The notes beneath the pieces were generated by a model that was not told the DNA's origin, ran no database searches, and saw only the letters and a list, made by a program, of their open reading frames with translations. A DNA stretch of 64,000 nucleotides from Micromonospora globbae (lineage in GTDB: Bacteria; Actinomycetota; Actinomycetes; Mycobacteriales; Micromonosporaceae), in the NCBI RefSeq assembly GCF_003610785.1, contig NZ_RAQQ01000023.1:38432-102431 (forward strand), written 5' to 3'. The translations under genes were made by a program, and so were the position numbers. The first letter of the stretch is position 1. Each line of letters starts with the position of its first letter. Below, in pieces: positions 29,681 to 38,139 of the stretch.

Positions 29681-30522
29681 AGGCGGCAGGCGTGGATGTT
29701 GGTGACCAGGATCGCCCGGGCGCCCAGCTCGTAGAGCTCGTCCATGATCCGGTGGACGTCGTCGCGGAGCACCATGGCCTGCACGGCGACCCAGCCCTCG
29801 CGGTGCAGCGGCGACACGGTGGGCGACTCGATGCCCGGGGTGAGCGAGCTGGCCCGATCCAGCAGGCCGGCCGGCACGTCGTAGGCGAGCATCACGTAGC
29901 GGCGGGCCACGAGCACGCCGTGCAGCCGGCGCAGCAGCTGCTCGGCCTGCGGGTGCGCGGGGGCGCCGGCACGGCGTACCAGCACGGCGGACGAGTGCAG
30001 CAGCGGATCGCCGAACACCACGAGCCCGGCCTGCCGGAGGGTGGCGCCGGTCTCGACGACGTCCGCCACCACGTCGGCGACGCCGAGCCGCACGGCGTTC
30101 TCCACGGCGCCGTCGAGCCGGATCACGTCGGCCTTCACGCCCAACTCGGCGAGGTGCCGCTCGACGAGCCCCGGGTACGCCGTGGCGATGCGGTGCCCGC
30201 CCAGCTCCTGCACGGAGTCGATGTCGTCGGGGCGGGCGGCGAAGCGGAAGGTGGCCCGCCCGAAGGCGAGGTCGACGACCTCCTCGGCCGGCGCGCCCGA
30301 GTCGATCAGCAGGTCGCGGCCGGTGATGCCGAGGTCCAGGTCACCGGAGCCGACGTAGGTGGCGATGTCCTTCGGGCGCAGGTAGAAGAACTCGAGGTCG
30401 TTGGCCTCGTCCCGGCAGACCAGGTCCTTCGGGTCGGTGCGCTGGCGGTAGCCCGCCTCGCGCAGCATCTGGGCGGCCGGCTCGGCCAGGGTGCCCTTGT
30501 TCGGGATGGCGACACGCAGCAT
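29677..30522 (-). CDS. hisG: ATP phosphoribosyltransferase, long (regulated) form
   Basis: 281 residues, the length of the self-sufficient HisG with a C-terminal ACT-like histidine-sensing domain. 'LRVAIPNKGTLAEPAAQML' starts the periplasmic-binding-like fold, 'SGDLDLGITGRDLLIDSG' and 'VVADVVETGATLRQAGL' bind PRPP. First step of histidine synthesis, feedback-inhibited by histidine. 47 bp after hisE; the partner reaction is in the same operon. The start of the other his genes is not in the window. Confidence 0.97.
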   Translation of the reverse strand: MLRVAIPNKGTLAEPAAQMLREAGYRQRTDPKDLVCRDEANDLEFFYLRPKDIATYVGSGDLDLGITGRDLLIDSGAPAEEVVDLAFGRATFRFAARPDDIDSVQELGGHRIATAYPGLVERHLAELGVKADVIRLDGAVENAVRLGVADVVADVVETGATLRQAGLVVFGDPLLHSSAVLVRRAGAPAHPQAEQLLRRLHGVLVARRYVMLAYDVPAGLLDRASSLTPGIESPTVSPLHREGWVAVQAMVLRDDVHRIMDELYELGARAILVTNIHACRL

Positions 30523-30569
30523 GACGGAGTGCTCCTAGCAGTCGGTTCGGGTCGACGACGGGAAGGCAC

Positions 30570-30833
30570 TCACAGATGTCGGTAGACGTCCTTCAGCTCC
30601 AGGCCGGTGGCGAGCATCAGCACCTGGGTCTGGTAGAGCAGCTGGGAGATCTCCTCGGCGGCCCGCTCCCGGCCCTCGTGCTCGGCGGCCATCCACGACT
30701 CGGCCGCCTCCTCGACGACCTTCTTGCCGATGAAGTGCACGCCCCGCTCGAGCGCGGCGACCGTGCCCGAGCCGGGAGTGCCGGCCGCGGCCTTGGCCTG
30801 CAGCTCGGCGAACAACTCCTCGAACGTCTTCAC
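30570..30833 (-). CDS. hisE: Phosphoribosyl-ATP pyrophosphatase
   Basis: 87 residues, all-alpha MazG-like fold. 'FIGKKVVEEAAESWMAAEHE' and 'ERAAEEISQLLYQTQVLML' supply the Mg-binding E-x-x-E pairs. Second step of histidine synthesis. Divergent from the ABC importer genes; no clear promoter motif is visible in the 168 bp between them. Confidence 0.97.
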   Translation of the reverse strand: MKTFEELFAELQAKAAAGTPGSGTVAALERGVHFIGKKVVEEAAESWMAAEHEGRERAAEEISQLLYQTQVLMLATGLELKDVYRHL

Positions 30834-31001
30834 GCTGCGATTCTTCCAGCCCGGGTCGGCCGCCGGACGCGCCGGGTCCCGGCGGGTTCCGCCTGTCGGG
30901 CGGCGCCGGGCAACGGTGCGGCATCATTCCGGCGACGATTCCCTACCTAACCAGTGGGACACTCTTCGGGCCGGGGCCGGCCCGACCCTACGCTGTCGGC
31001 C

Positions 31002-31871
31002 ATGGTTCGCAGCTCACGTACCGTCGCGCTCACCGCCGCCACCGCCGCCCTCGTCGCGGTCGCCGGGTGCGCACCCCAGGAAGACCCGGCCCCCTCCTCG
31101 ACAGCCAGCGCCGGCGCGAGCGCCTGCACCAAGGACAGCCTGCCCACCCGGACCCCCGGCAAACTCACGATCGCCACCGACGAGCCGGCCTACGAGCCCT
31201 GGTTCCGGGAGAACAAGCCGGAGAGCGGCGAGGGCTTCGAGGCCGCCGTGGCCTACGCGGTCGCGGAGAAGCTCGGGTACGCCCGGGAGGACGTGACCTG
31301 GACCCGGGTGAAGTTCGACGCCGCCATCGCGCCGGGGCCGAAGGCGTTCGACTTCGACATCAACCAGTTCTCCATCACCGAGGAGCGCAAGCGGGCGGTC
31401 GACTTCTCCGCCCCGTACTACCTCGTGCGGCAGACGGTCATCGCGCTGAAGTCGTCGAAGATCGCCGGCAGGACGATCCTGGCCGAGCTGCGCGACGCCA
31501 AGCTGGGCGCCCAGGTCGGCACGACCAGCTACCAGGCGATCACCGACGTGATCAAGCCGAGCGTCGCGCCGCAGGTCTACAACAGCAACGACGACGCCAA
31601 GAAGGCCCTCCAGAACGGGCAGATCGACGGCCTCGTCGTGGACCTCCCCACCGCGTTCTACATCACCGGCGCGGAGATCACCGACGCCACCATCGTGGGG
31701 CAGGTGCCGCAGGTCGGCACGCCGGAGGCGTTCGGGCTGCTGCTGGACAAGGACTCGCCGCTCACCCGGTGCGTCAGTGACGCCGTGGGCCAGCTCAGCG
31801 AGGCCGGCACGCTCAAGCAGCTGGAGCAGAAGTGGCTCGCCCAGGTGGCGGGAGCGGCCGAGCTCACGTGA
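31002..31871 (+). CDS. ABC importer substrate-binding lipoprotein (polar amino acid type)
   Basis: 289 residues from ATG 31002. Signal peptide with lipobox 'LVAVAGCAPQ' (Cys at about 24), then a type II periplasmic-binding fold: 'GKLTIATDEPAYEPWF', 'FEAAVAYAVAEKLGY', 'FDFDINQFSITEERKRAVDF' and 'GAQVGTTSYQAITDVI'. Members bind amino acids such as glutamate, arginine or cystine. The stop overlaps the permease GTG start. The ligand cannot be set from sequence alone. Confidence 0.92.
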   Translation: MVRSSRTVALTAATAALVAVAGCAPQEDPAPSSTASAGASACTKDSLPTRTPGKLTIATDEPAYEPWFRENKPESGEGFEAAVAYAVAEKLGYAREDVTWTRVKFDAAIAPGPKAFDFDINQFSITEERKRAVDFSAPYYLVRQTVIALKSSKIAGRTILAELRDAKLGAQVGTTSYQAITDVIKPSVAPQVYNSNDDAKKALQNGQIDGLVVDLPTAFYITGAEITDATIVGQVPQVGTPEAFGLLLDKDSPLTRCVSDAVGQLSEAGTLKQLEQKWLAQVAGAAELT

Positions 31872-32713
31872 ACGTCCTGCACCACATCCCCTCCACGGCG
31901 CAGCAGAGACGAACGGCGTACCGCCGACGGCAGACCGTACGCAGCGTGCTGGTCGCCGCCACCTCCACGGCGGCGCTCGGCACGCTCCTGGTGCTCGCCG
32001 TCACCGGGGCGCCAGGGTGGGACCGGGTCCGGGAGTCCTTCCTGGACCCGGCCATCGCCCGGGACGCCCTGCCCGCGGTGCTCTCCGGGCTCTGGCTGAA
32101 CGTCCGGCTGCTGGTCTGCTGCGCGGCCGGGGCGCTGCTGCTCGGCCTGGTCATCGCGCTGCTGCGGACGCTGCGCGGCCCGGTGTTCTTCCCGGTACGG
32201 GCGCTCGCCGCCGGCTACACGTACACCTTCCGCGGCCTGCCGCTGATCATCGTGCTCTACGTGCTCACGCTCGGCGTGCCGGGCCTGCGCCTGCAGGGCA
32301 TGCCGCCCGTGCTGGTGCTCGGCGGCCTCGCGCTGGTGCTCACCTACGGCGGCTACCTGGCGGAGGTGTTCCGCGCCGGCATCGAGTCGATCCACCCGAG
32401 CCAGCTCGCCGCGGCCCGCTCGCTCGGGCTGACGTACCGCCAGACCATGCGCCACGTGGTGCTCCCGCAGGCCGTCCGCCGGGTGGCGCCTCCCCTGCTC
32501 AACGACGTGGTGGCGTTGCAGAAGGACGTCGGGCTGGTCTCCCTGGCCGGACCGATCGACGCGGTGCGGGCCGCCCAGATCGCCACCGCCGAGACCTTCA
32601 ACTACACCCCGTACATCCTGGCGGGCGTGCTGTTCGTGCTGCTCGCGATCCCGCTGATCGCCGTCACCGACTGGGTGACGCTGCGGTCGGCCCGACGCCG
32701 GTCCGGAGGCTGA
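31868..32713 (+). CDS. ABC importer permease (HisMQ type)
   Basis: 281 residues from GTG 31868 (GTGA overlap with the binding protein). Five or so membrane helices and the permease signature 'EVFRAGIESIHPSQLAAARS' followed by 'LGLTYRQTMRHVVLPQAVRR', the EAA loop that contacts the ATPase. One permease gene only, so it likely forms a homodimer. The ATPase start follows one base after the stop. Confidence 0.93.
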   Translation: MNVLHHIPSTAQQRRTAYRRRQTVRSVLVAATSTAALGTLLVLAVTGAPGWDRVRESFLDPAIARDALPAVLSGLWLNVRLLVCCAAGALLLGLVIALLRTLRGPVFFPVRALAAGYTYTFRGLPLIIVLYVLTLGVPGLRLQGMPPVLVLGGLALVLTYGGYLAEVFRAGIESIHPSQLAAARSLGLTYRQTMRHVVLPQAVRRVAPPLLNDVVALQKDVGLVSLAGPIDAVRAAQIATAETFNYTPYILAGVLFVLLAIPLIAVTDWVTLRSARRRSGG

Positions 32714-32714
32714 G

Positions 32715-33458
32715 ATGGACGTGCTGACCTGCCGGGGGCTGCGCAAGGAGTTCGGCGACCACGTCGTCCTCGACGGCCTGGACCTGACCGTCGGCGAGCA
32801 CCAGGTGGTGGCGCTCATCGGCGCGTCGGGGTCGGGCAAGTCGACCCTGCTGCGCTGCGTCAACCTGCTGGAGGACCTCGACGACGGTGTGATCGAGCTG
32901 GACGGGGAGGACATCTCCGACCCGCGGGTGGACCCGGACCGGGTACGGCGGCGCATCGGCATGGTGTTCCAGTCGTACAACCTGTTCCCGCACCTGTCGG
33001 TGCTGGAGAACATCACCCTCGCCCCGATCCGCGTGCACCGGCGCCCGCGGGCGGAGGCCGAGGCGCAGGCCCGGGAGCTGCTCGACCGGATGGGCCTCGG
33101 CGAGAAGGCGCACGCCTACCCGGACCGGCTCTCCGGCGGGCAGCAGCAGCGCGTGGCGATGGCCCGCGCGCTGGCCAACTCGCCCCGCCTCATGCTGCTG
33201 GACGAGGTGACGTCGGCACTCGATCCCGAGCTGGTGGGCGAGGTGCTGTCGATGATCCGCGACCTGAAGGCGGACGGCATGACGATGGTGCTGGCCACGC
33301 ACGAGATGGGGTTCGCGCGGGAGGTCGCCGACCAGGTGTGCTTCCTCGACGGCGGGCGGGTGGTGGAGGCGGGACCACCGGAGCAGGTGCTCGGTGACCC
33401 CACCCACCCGCGCACCCGGCAGTTCCTGAAGCGGATCATCGAGGCCGGCCGGCTCTGA
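32715..33458 (+). CDS. ABC importer ATPase (GlnQ type)
   Basis: 247 residues. Walker A 'GASGSGKSTLLRCVNLL', Q-loop 'GMVFQSYNLFPHLSVLENI', signature 'LSGGQQQRVAMARALA' and Walker B 'LMLLDEVTSALDPELVGEV', H-loop 'LATHEMGFAREVADQV'. Closest in style to amino acid uptake ATPases. Third gene of a compact three-gene operon ending at a strong terminator. Confidence 0.96.
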   Translation: MDVLTCRGLRKEFGDHVVLDGLDLTVGEHQVVALIGASGSGKSTLLRCVNLLEDLDDGVIELDGEDISDPRVDPDRVRRRIGMVFQSYNLFPHLSVLENITLAPIRVHRRPRAEAEAQARELLDRMGLGEKAHAYPDRLSGGQQQRVAMARALANSPRLMLLDEVTSALDPELVGEVLSMIRDLKADGMTMVLATHEMGFAREVADQVCFLDGGRVVEAGPPEQVLGDPTHPRTRQFLKRIIEAGRL

Positions 33459-33484
33459 GCCGCGCGACGGCCGCCTGGACGCGG

Positions 33485-33510
33485 ACGGGCGGCGCCGCGG
33501 CGCCGCCCGT
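33485..33510. terminator. 26-base perfect palindrome terminator
   Basis: The 26 bases are fully self-complementary (two 13-base halves), between the convergent ABC ATPase and ribH genes, 26 bp after the ATPase stop. Could form a very stable hairpin in either transcript or a cruciform. The next 75 bp up to ribH are a GC-rich spacer without other features. Confidence 0.75.
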
Positions 33511-33584
33511 TGCGAGGGCGGCGTCAGCCGGCGCCGCCCGTCCCGAGGGAAGGCTCAGCCCGCGTCGCCCCGTTCGCGGCGGGC

Positions 33585-34085
33585 TCAGCCCGCGAAGCCG
33601 ACGCGGTGGCCGTTGGCGTTGCTGACGGCCCGGACGGCCAGCGCGGCGTCGAGTGCGGCGACGGTGGCCGCCCAGCCCTTGTCCTCCGCCGAACCCGGCA
33701 GGCCGGCCCGGTCCCGGGCCTGCTCGAGGGTGTCCACGGTCAGCACCCCGTGCGCGACCGGCTTGCCCTCGTCCAGCGCCACCCGGGTGAGCCCGTCCGT
33801 GACCGACCGGCAGACGTAGTCGAAGTGGGCGGTGGCACCGCGGACCACGACGCCCAGCGCCACGACCACGTCGCAGCGGCGCGCGAGCGCCTGGGCGACG
33901 ACCGGAAGCTCGACCGAGCCGGCCACCCGGGCCACCACGGTGCGCGCCCCGCACGCCTCGGCCGCGGCGACCGCCCGCTCCAGCATGTGGTCGGTCAGTT
34001 CACCGTGCCACCGGGCGGCGACCACGCCCACGGTCATCCCGGCCGCGTCCACCGGCGCCGTCGCCGGCTCCCCGAATCCCGCCAT
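33585..34085 (-). CDS. ribH: 6,7-dimethyl-8-ribityllumazine synthase
   Basis: 166 residues. 'VGVVAARWHGELTDHMLERA' starts the fold; 'VALGVVVRGATAHFDYVCRS' carries the substrate loop with the catalytic His and 'TVDTLEQARDRAG' is the D.LEQA..R motif. Penultimate riboflavin step. The C-terminus 'NANGHRVGFAG' is longer than average. 18 bp after ribBA in the FMN-riboswitch operon. Confidence 0.97.
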   Translation of the reverse strand: MAGFGEPATAPVDAAGMTVGVVAARWHGELTDHMLERAVAAAEACGARTVVARVAGSVELPVVAQALARRCDVVVALGVVVRGATAHFDYVCRSVTDGLTRVALDEGKPVAHGVLTVDTLEQARDRAGLPGSAEDKGWAATVAALDAALAVRAVSNANGHRVGFAG

Positions 34086-34103
34086 GTCTGTGCTCCGATC
34101 CCG

Positions 34104-35354
34104 TCACCGGCGGGCGGCCGGCCCCGCCGGCGCCTCGGTGACGTCGTCCAACTCGTCCAGTAGGTGACCCATCCGGTCCCGCTTGGTCCGCAGGTACCGC
34201 ACGTTCTCGGGGTGGGGGCGCACCGGCAGCGGCTCGCGGCCGGTGATCGTCAGGCCGTACCCCTCCAACCCGGCCCGCTTCGCCGGGTTGTTGGTGAGCA
34301 GCCGCATCGACCGCACGCCGAGGTCGTACAGGATCTGCGCGCCCGTGCCGTAGTCCCGGGCGTCCGCCGGCAGGCCGAGGTCCAGGTTGGCGTCCACGGT
34401 GTCGCGGCCCATGTCCTGCAACTGGTACGCCTGGAGCTTGTGCAGCAGCCCGATGCCCCGCCCCTCGTGGCCGCGCATGTAGAGCACCACCCCGCGCCCC
34501 TCGCGGGCGACCCGCGCCAGGGCGGCGTCGAGTTGCGGGCCGCAGTCGCAGCGCAGCGAGCCGAAGACGTCGCCGGTGAGGCACTCGGAGTGCACCCGCA
34601 CGAGCACGTCCTGCCCGTCGCCGATCTCGCCGTACACCATGGCGACGTGCTCCGACGGGTCGTGCGTGCTGCGGTAGCCCAGAGCCCGGAACACCCCGTG
34701 CCGGGTGGGCATCCGCGCGTCGGCGACCTGCTCCACCTGCTTCTCCGTACGCCGCCGGTACGCGATGAGGTCCGCGATCGTGATCAGCGTGAGCGAGTGC
34801 TCGGCGCAGAACTTCTCCAGGTCCGGCACCCGCATCATGGTGCCGTCGTCGTTGACCAGCTCGCAGAGCACGCCGGCCGGCCGCAGCCCGGCGAGCCGGG
34901 TGAGGTCGACGGCCGCCTCGGTGTGCCCGGGCCGGCGCAGCACCCCGCCCGGCCGGGCGCGCAGCGGCACCACGTGCCCCGGACGGGCCAGGTCGGCCGG
35001 GCCGGTGGCCGGGTCGGCGAGCAGCCGGATGGTGTGCGCCCGGTCGGCCGCCGAGATGCCGGTGGTGACGCCCTCCCGGGCGTCCACGGTCACCGTGTAC
35101 GCGGTGCCGCGGCGGTCCTGGTTGGTGTGGTACATCGGCGGCAGGTCGAGACGGTCGGCCTCGTCCTCGGTCAGCGGCACGCAGATGTAGCCGGAGGTGT
35201 ACCGGACCATGAACGCGACCAGCTCCGGCGTGGCCAGCTCGGCCGCGAAGATCAGGTCACCCTCGTTCTCACGCCCGGCGTCATCGACCACCACGACGGG
35301 CCGGCCCGCCGCGATGTCCTCCACCGCCTGCTCGATCGTTCCGAACGTGGTCAT
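34104..35354 (-). CDS. ribBA: Bifunctional DHBP synthase/GTP cyclohydrolase II
   Basis: 416 residues. N-terminal half: 'VDDAGRENEGDLIFAAELAT' and 'RRGTAYTVTVDAREGVTTGI', the acidic and Arg/Thr active-site segments of DHBP synthase. C-terminal half: 'VHSECLTGDVFGSLRCDCGP' with the three Zn-binding cysteines and 'LYMRGHEGRGIGLLHKLQAY' of GTP cyclohydrolase II. Both entry reactions of riboflavin synthesis. The ATG overlaps the pnuX/ribM stop by 4 bp. Confidence 0.97.
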   Translation of the reverse strand: MTTFGTIEQAVEDIAAGRPVVVVDDAGRENEGDLIFAAELATPELVAFMVRYTSGYICVPLTEDEADRLDLPPMYHTNQDRRGTAYTVTVDAREGVTTGISAADRAHTIRLLADPATGPADLARPGHVVPLRARPGGVLRRPGHTEAAVDLTRLAGLRPAGVLCELVNDDGTMMRVPDLEKFCAEHSLTLITIADLIAYRRRTEKQVEQVADARMPTRHGVFRALGYRSTHDPSEHVAMVYGEIGDGQDVLVRVHSECLTGDVFGSLRCDCGPQLDAALARVAREGRGVVLYMRGHEGRGIGLLHKLQAYQLQDMGRDTVDANLDLGLPADARDYGTGAQILYDLGVRSMRLLTNNPAKRAGLEGYGLTITGREPLPVRPHPENVRYLRTKRDRMGHLLDELDDVTEAPAGPAARR

Positions 35355-36046
35355 GCCACAGCCTCCGTGTAGGTGGGCGGGATGGCGCGGGCCGGGCGCA
35401 GCACCCGGGACGTACGCCACCAGCTGACGACGCCCCAGGCGCAGAACGCGCCGTAGATGAGGTACATGGCCGCCGACGGGTAGAAGCCGCCGTTCAGCAG
35501 CAGCGGCACGCCCACCGCGTCCACGGCGATCCAGATGAGCCAGAACTCGACCCAGCCGCGGGCCATGCCGTACGTGGCGAGCAGGCTGCCGGTGAGGATC
35601 CAGGCGTCGGGCAGCGGCCCCCACGAGCCGAGCGCGGCGAGCAGCGGGTACGCGGCGGCCGTGCCGATCACGGCGGCGGCCAGCAGCCCCAGGCGCTCCC
35701 GGGCCGTCGCCCAGCGCGGGGCCACCGCCCCCCGGTCGGGCACGACGCCGGCCCGGCGCGTACGCGACCACCGCCACCAGCCGTAGACGCTGACGGCGAA
35801 GAAGAACACCTGCCGGCCGGCCTGCCCGTACAGGTCGTGGGCCTGCGGGGTGGCGAACGCCCCGCCGAGGAAGACGGTGAACAGCAGCACGTTGCCGACC
35901 ATGCCGACCGGCCAGGCCCACACCAGGCGGCGCAGGCCGAGCAGCGCGGAGGCGAGCCCGAACGCGTTGCCGACGATCTCGCGCACCAGCACCGGGGAGC
36001 CGGCCACGCTCACCTGCGCGTCGAGCAGCCAGTGCAGCGAACCCAT
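35351..36046 (-). CDS. ribM: PnuC-family transporter in the rib operon, probable riboflavin transporter
   Basis: 231 residues, seven or eight predicted helices. 'GNAFGLASALLGLRRLVWAW' and 'QVFFFAVSVYGWWRWSRTRR' are typical PnuC-family segments, with 'WVEFWLIWIAVDAVGVPLLL' near the end. PnuC homologues carry nicotinamide riboside, thiamine or riboflavin; members located in FMN-riboswitch operons (RibM/PnuX of Streptomyces and Corynebacterium) carry riboflavin, and the gene order here is the same. Its ATG overlaps the ribE stop by one base. The substrate is assigned from context. Confidence 0.8.
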   Translation of the reverse strand: MGSLHWLLDAQVSVAGSPVLVREIVGNAFGLASALLGLRRLVWAWPVGMVGNVLLFTVFLGGAFATPQAHDLYGQAGRQVFFFAVSVYGWWRWSRTRRAGVVPDRGAVAPRWATARERLGLLAAAVIGTAAAYPLLAALGSWGPLPDAWILTGSLLATYGMARGWVEFWLIWIAVDAVGVPLLLNGGFYPSAAMYLIYGAFCAWGVVSWWRTSRVLRPARAIPPTYTEAVA

Positions 36047-36657
36047 CAGGCCACCTCCCCCCGCGGGGCGGCGCCGAGCAGCCGTTCGACGTACTTGGCC
36101 AGCACGTCCACCTCGAGGTTCACCGGGTCGCCGACGCGGCGCACGCCCAGGGTGGTGAGCTTCAGCGTGGTGGGGATCAGGCCGACCTCGAACCAGTCCG
36201 GTCCGACGCCGGCGACGGTCAGCGACACGCCGTCGACGGTGATCGAGCCCTTCTCCACGACGTAGCGGGCCAGGTGCGCGGGGAGCCGGAACCGGACCGT
36301 CTCCCACTGCGCCGCCGGCTCCCGGGAGAGCACCTCCCCGACGCCGTCGACGTGCCCCTGCACGAGGTGCCCGCCGAGCCGGCTGCCAAGCGTGGCGGCC
36401 CGCTCCAGGTTGACCGGGTCGCCGGGGCGCAGCCCGCCCAGCGCGGAGCGCCGCAGCGTCTCCCCCATGACGTCGGCGGTGAACGTCCCGCCGTCGACGT
36501 CCACCACCGTCAGGCAGACGCCGTTGACGGCGATGGAGTCCCCGTGCCGGGCGTCGGCGGTGACCAGCGGGCCGCGGACGGCGACCAGCGCCGAGTCCCC
36601 CGAGGTGGCCGTCACCGAGGCCACCTCACCCAACTCCTCGACGATGCCGGTGAACAT
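36046..36657 (-). CDS. ribE: Riboflavin synthase alpha subunit
   Basis: 203 residues, two lumazine-binding barrels in tandem: 'MFTGIVEELGEVASV' opens the first and 'GHLVQGHVDGVGEVLSREP' the second. 'SIAVNGVCLTVVDVDGGTF' and 'SITVDGVSLTVAGVGPDWF' are the matching repeat signatures. Dismutates two lumazines to riboflavin. One base after the ribD stop. Confidence 0.97.
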   Translation of the reverse strand: MFTGIVEELGEVASVTATSGDSALVAVRGPLVTADARHGDSIAVNGVCLTVVDVDGGTFTADVMGETLRRSALGGLRPGDPVNLERAATLGSRLGGHLVQGHVDGVGEVLSREPAAQWETVRFRLPAHLARYVVEKGSITVDGVSLTVAGVGPDWFEVGLIPTTLKLTTLGVRRVGDPVNLEVDVLAKYVERLLGAAPRGEVA

Positions 36658-36658
36658 G

Positions 36659-37720
36659 TCAGCCCTCCCTCTTACGGGGCAGCGCGGTGATCCGCAGATC
36701 CGGACCGATCTGCGTAACGTCGACGACTTCGAGATCGATCGCTTCGGCGATGGTCGTCACACCCGCGTCGACGAGCGCGGCCGGTCCGGCGCCGAGCAGC
36801 CGGGGTGCGACGTATCCGACGACCTTGTCGACCAGCCCGGCGGCCAGGAACGCGCCGGCCAGGCGGGGACCGCCCTCCAGCAGCACCGCCCGCACGCCGC
36901 GCTGGTGCAGCTCGGCGAGCAGCGCCGGCAGGTCCACCCGGCCGTCCGGGCCGGCGCCGACCTCCGCGGCGGTGGCGATCCAGGTGCGGGCCGCGCCGTC
37001 GCGGACCCGGGCGTCGGCGGGGGTACGCCCCTCGCTGTCCACCACCACCCGCAGCGGCTGGCGGATGGCGAGGCTGCCGTCGCGCAGGTTGCGGGCGGTC
37101 AGCCGCGGGTCGTCGGCGAGGACGGTGCCCACCCCGACGACCACGGCGTCGACGGTGCCGCGCAGCGCGTGCACGTCGATCCGGGCCGCCTCGGAGGTGA
37201 TCCACATGCTGGTCCCGTCGGCCGCCGCCGACCGGCCGTCCAGGGTCGCGGCGTACTTCCAGATGACGTACGGCCAGCCGCGGCGCATGGAGGTGAGCCA
37301 GGCGATGTTGCCGGCCTCCGCCTCGCTGGCGCGTACGCCCAGATCCACCCGGACCCCGGCGGAGCGCAGGGTCGCGGCGCCGCCCGAGGCGACCGGGTTC
37401 GGGTCGGGGACGGCGATCACCACGCGGGCGACCCCGGCCTGGATGAGCGCGAGGCTGCAGGGGCCGGTGCGGCCCGTGTGGTCGCAGGGTTCCAGGGTGA
37501 CGACCGCGGTGCCTCCGCGGGCCCGCTCGCCGGCCTGGGCGAGCGCCACGATCTCGGCGTGCGGCCCGCCGGCGTACGCGTGGAAGCCCTCACCGACGAC
37601 CTGGCCGCCAGCGTCGAGCAGGACGCAGCCGACCACGGGGTTGGGGCTCGTGGTGCCCAGCCCGCGCGCGGCGAGTTCGATCGCGCGACGCATCGCCTCG
37701 TCGACGGAGACGCCCGTCAT
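36659..37720 (-). CDS. ribD: Bifunctional pyrimidine deaminase/reductase
   Basis: 353 residues. Deaminase domain first: 'GPHAEIVALAQAG' (Zn His and catalytic Glu) and 'VTLEPCDHTGRTGPCSLALI' (Zn cysteines). Reductase domain second: 'YVIWKYAATLDGRSAAADGT', 'DAVVVGVGTVLADDPRLTAR' and 'VLLEGGPRLAGAFLAAGLVD'. Steps two and three of riboflavin synthesis. First gene behind the FMN riboswitch. Confidence 0.96.
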   Translation of the reverse strand: MTGVSVDEAMRRAIELAARGLGTTSPNPVVGCVLLDAGGQVVGEGFHAYAGGPHAEIVALAQAGERARGGTAVVTLEPCDHTGRTGPCSLALIQAGVARVVIAVPDPNPVASGGAATLRSAGVRVDLGVRASEAEAGNIAWLTSMRRGWPYVIWKYAATLDGRSAAADGTSMWITSEAARIDVHALRGTVDAVVVGVGTVLADDPRLTARNLRDGSLAIRQPLRVVVDSEGRTPADARVRDGAARTWIATAAEVGAGPDGRVDLPALLAELHQRGVRAVLLEGGPRLAGAFLAAGLVDKVVGYVAPRLLGAGPAALVDAGVTTIAEAIDLEVVDVTQIGPDLRITALPRKREG

Positions 37721-37892
37721 TCGCCCTGCCCTGCCCTCTCACTCGCCGGTCGCGCGCGGGCGGGAGTCGGGAGGCGTCGGCCGTGGGGCCGCGGGCAGGC
37801 GGCGGCGGAGATGCGGGTACGGCGGAGCCGACCCGCAGGGCCGGCACGGCATGCCGAGAGTCGGCGGCCGGGCACGACCCGTCCGTCCCGCG

Positions 37893-38060
37893 CGCTGTCT
37901 CCCATCCGGACTGTCTGGGCGCGGGTCGCCCCGCTCCCAACCGTCGGCCCCGGATTCTCACCAGGTCCACCGGGCGGCAGAGCCGACCGGGTCGCGGGCT
38001 GACCACGGACTGCGCCGTGGATCACCGCCGGTTCGGAATTTCACCGAGTCCCGCCAGCGC
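37893..38060 (-). ncRNA. FMN riboswitch (RFN element)
   Basis: On the minus strand the conserved blocks appear in the right order: ACTCGGTGAAATTCCGAACC then GGCGGTGA near 38045, CAGTCC and AGCCCGCGA, GGTCGGCTCTGCCG, GACCTGGTGAGAATCC then GGGGCCGACGGT, and the closing AGTCCGGATGGGAGA near 37905. These form the six-stem FMN aptamer. Binding FMN would shut down the rib operon. The 170 bp from here to ribD are the expression platform: GC-rich, with several possible stems, and no gene. Confidence 0.93.
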
Positions 38061-38139
38061 GTGGTGGGTACACCGGAAGTCTTACACGCCGACCGGGCGG
38101 TGCCGCCACCGAGGCGAGCTACTTCACACCGCGCGCCGG

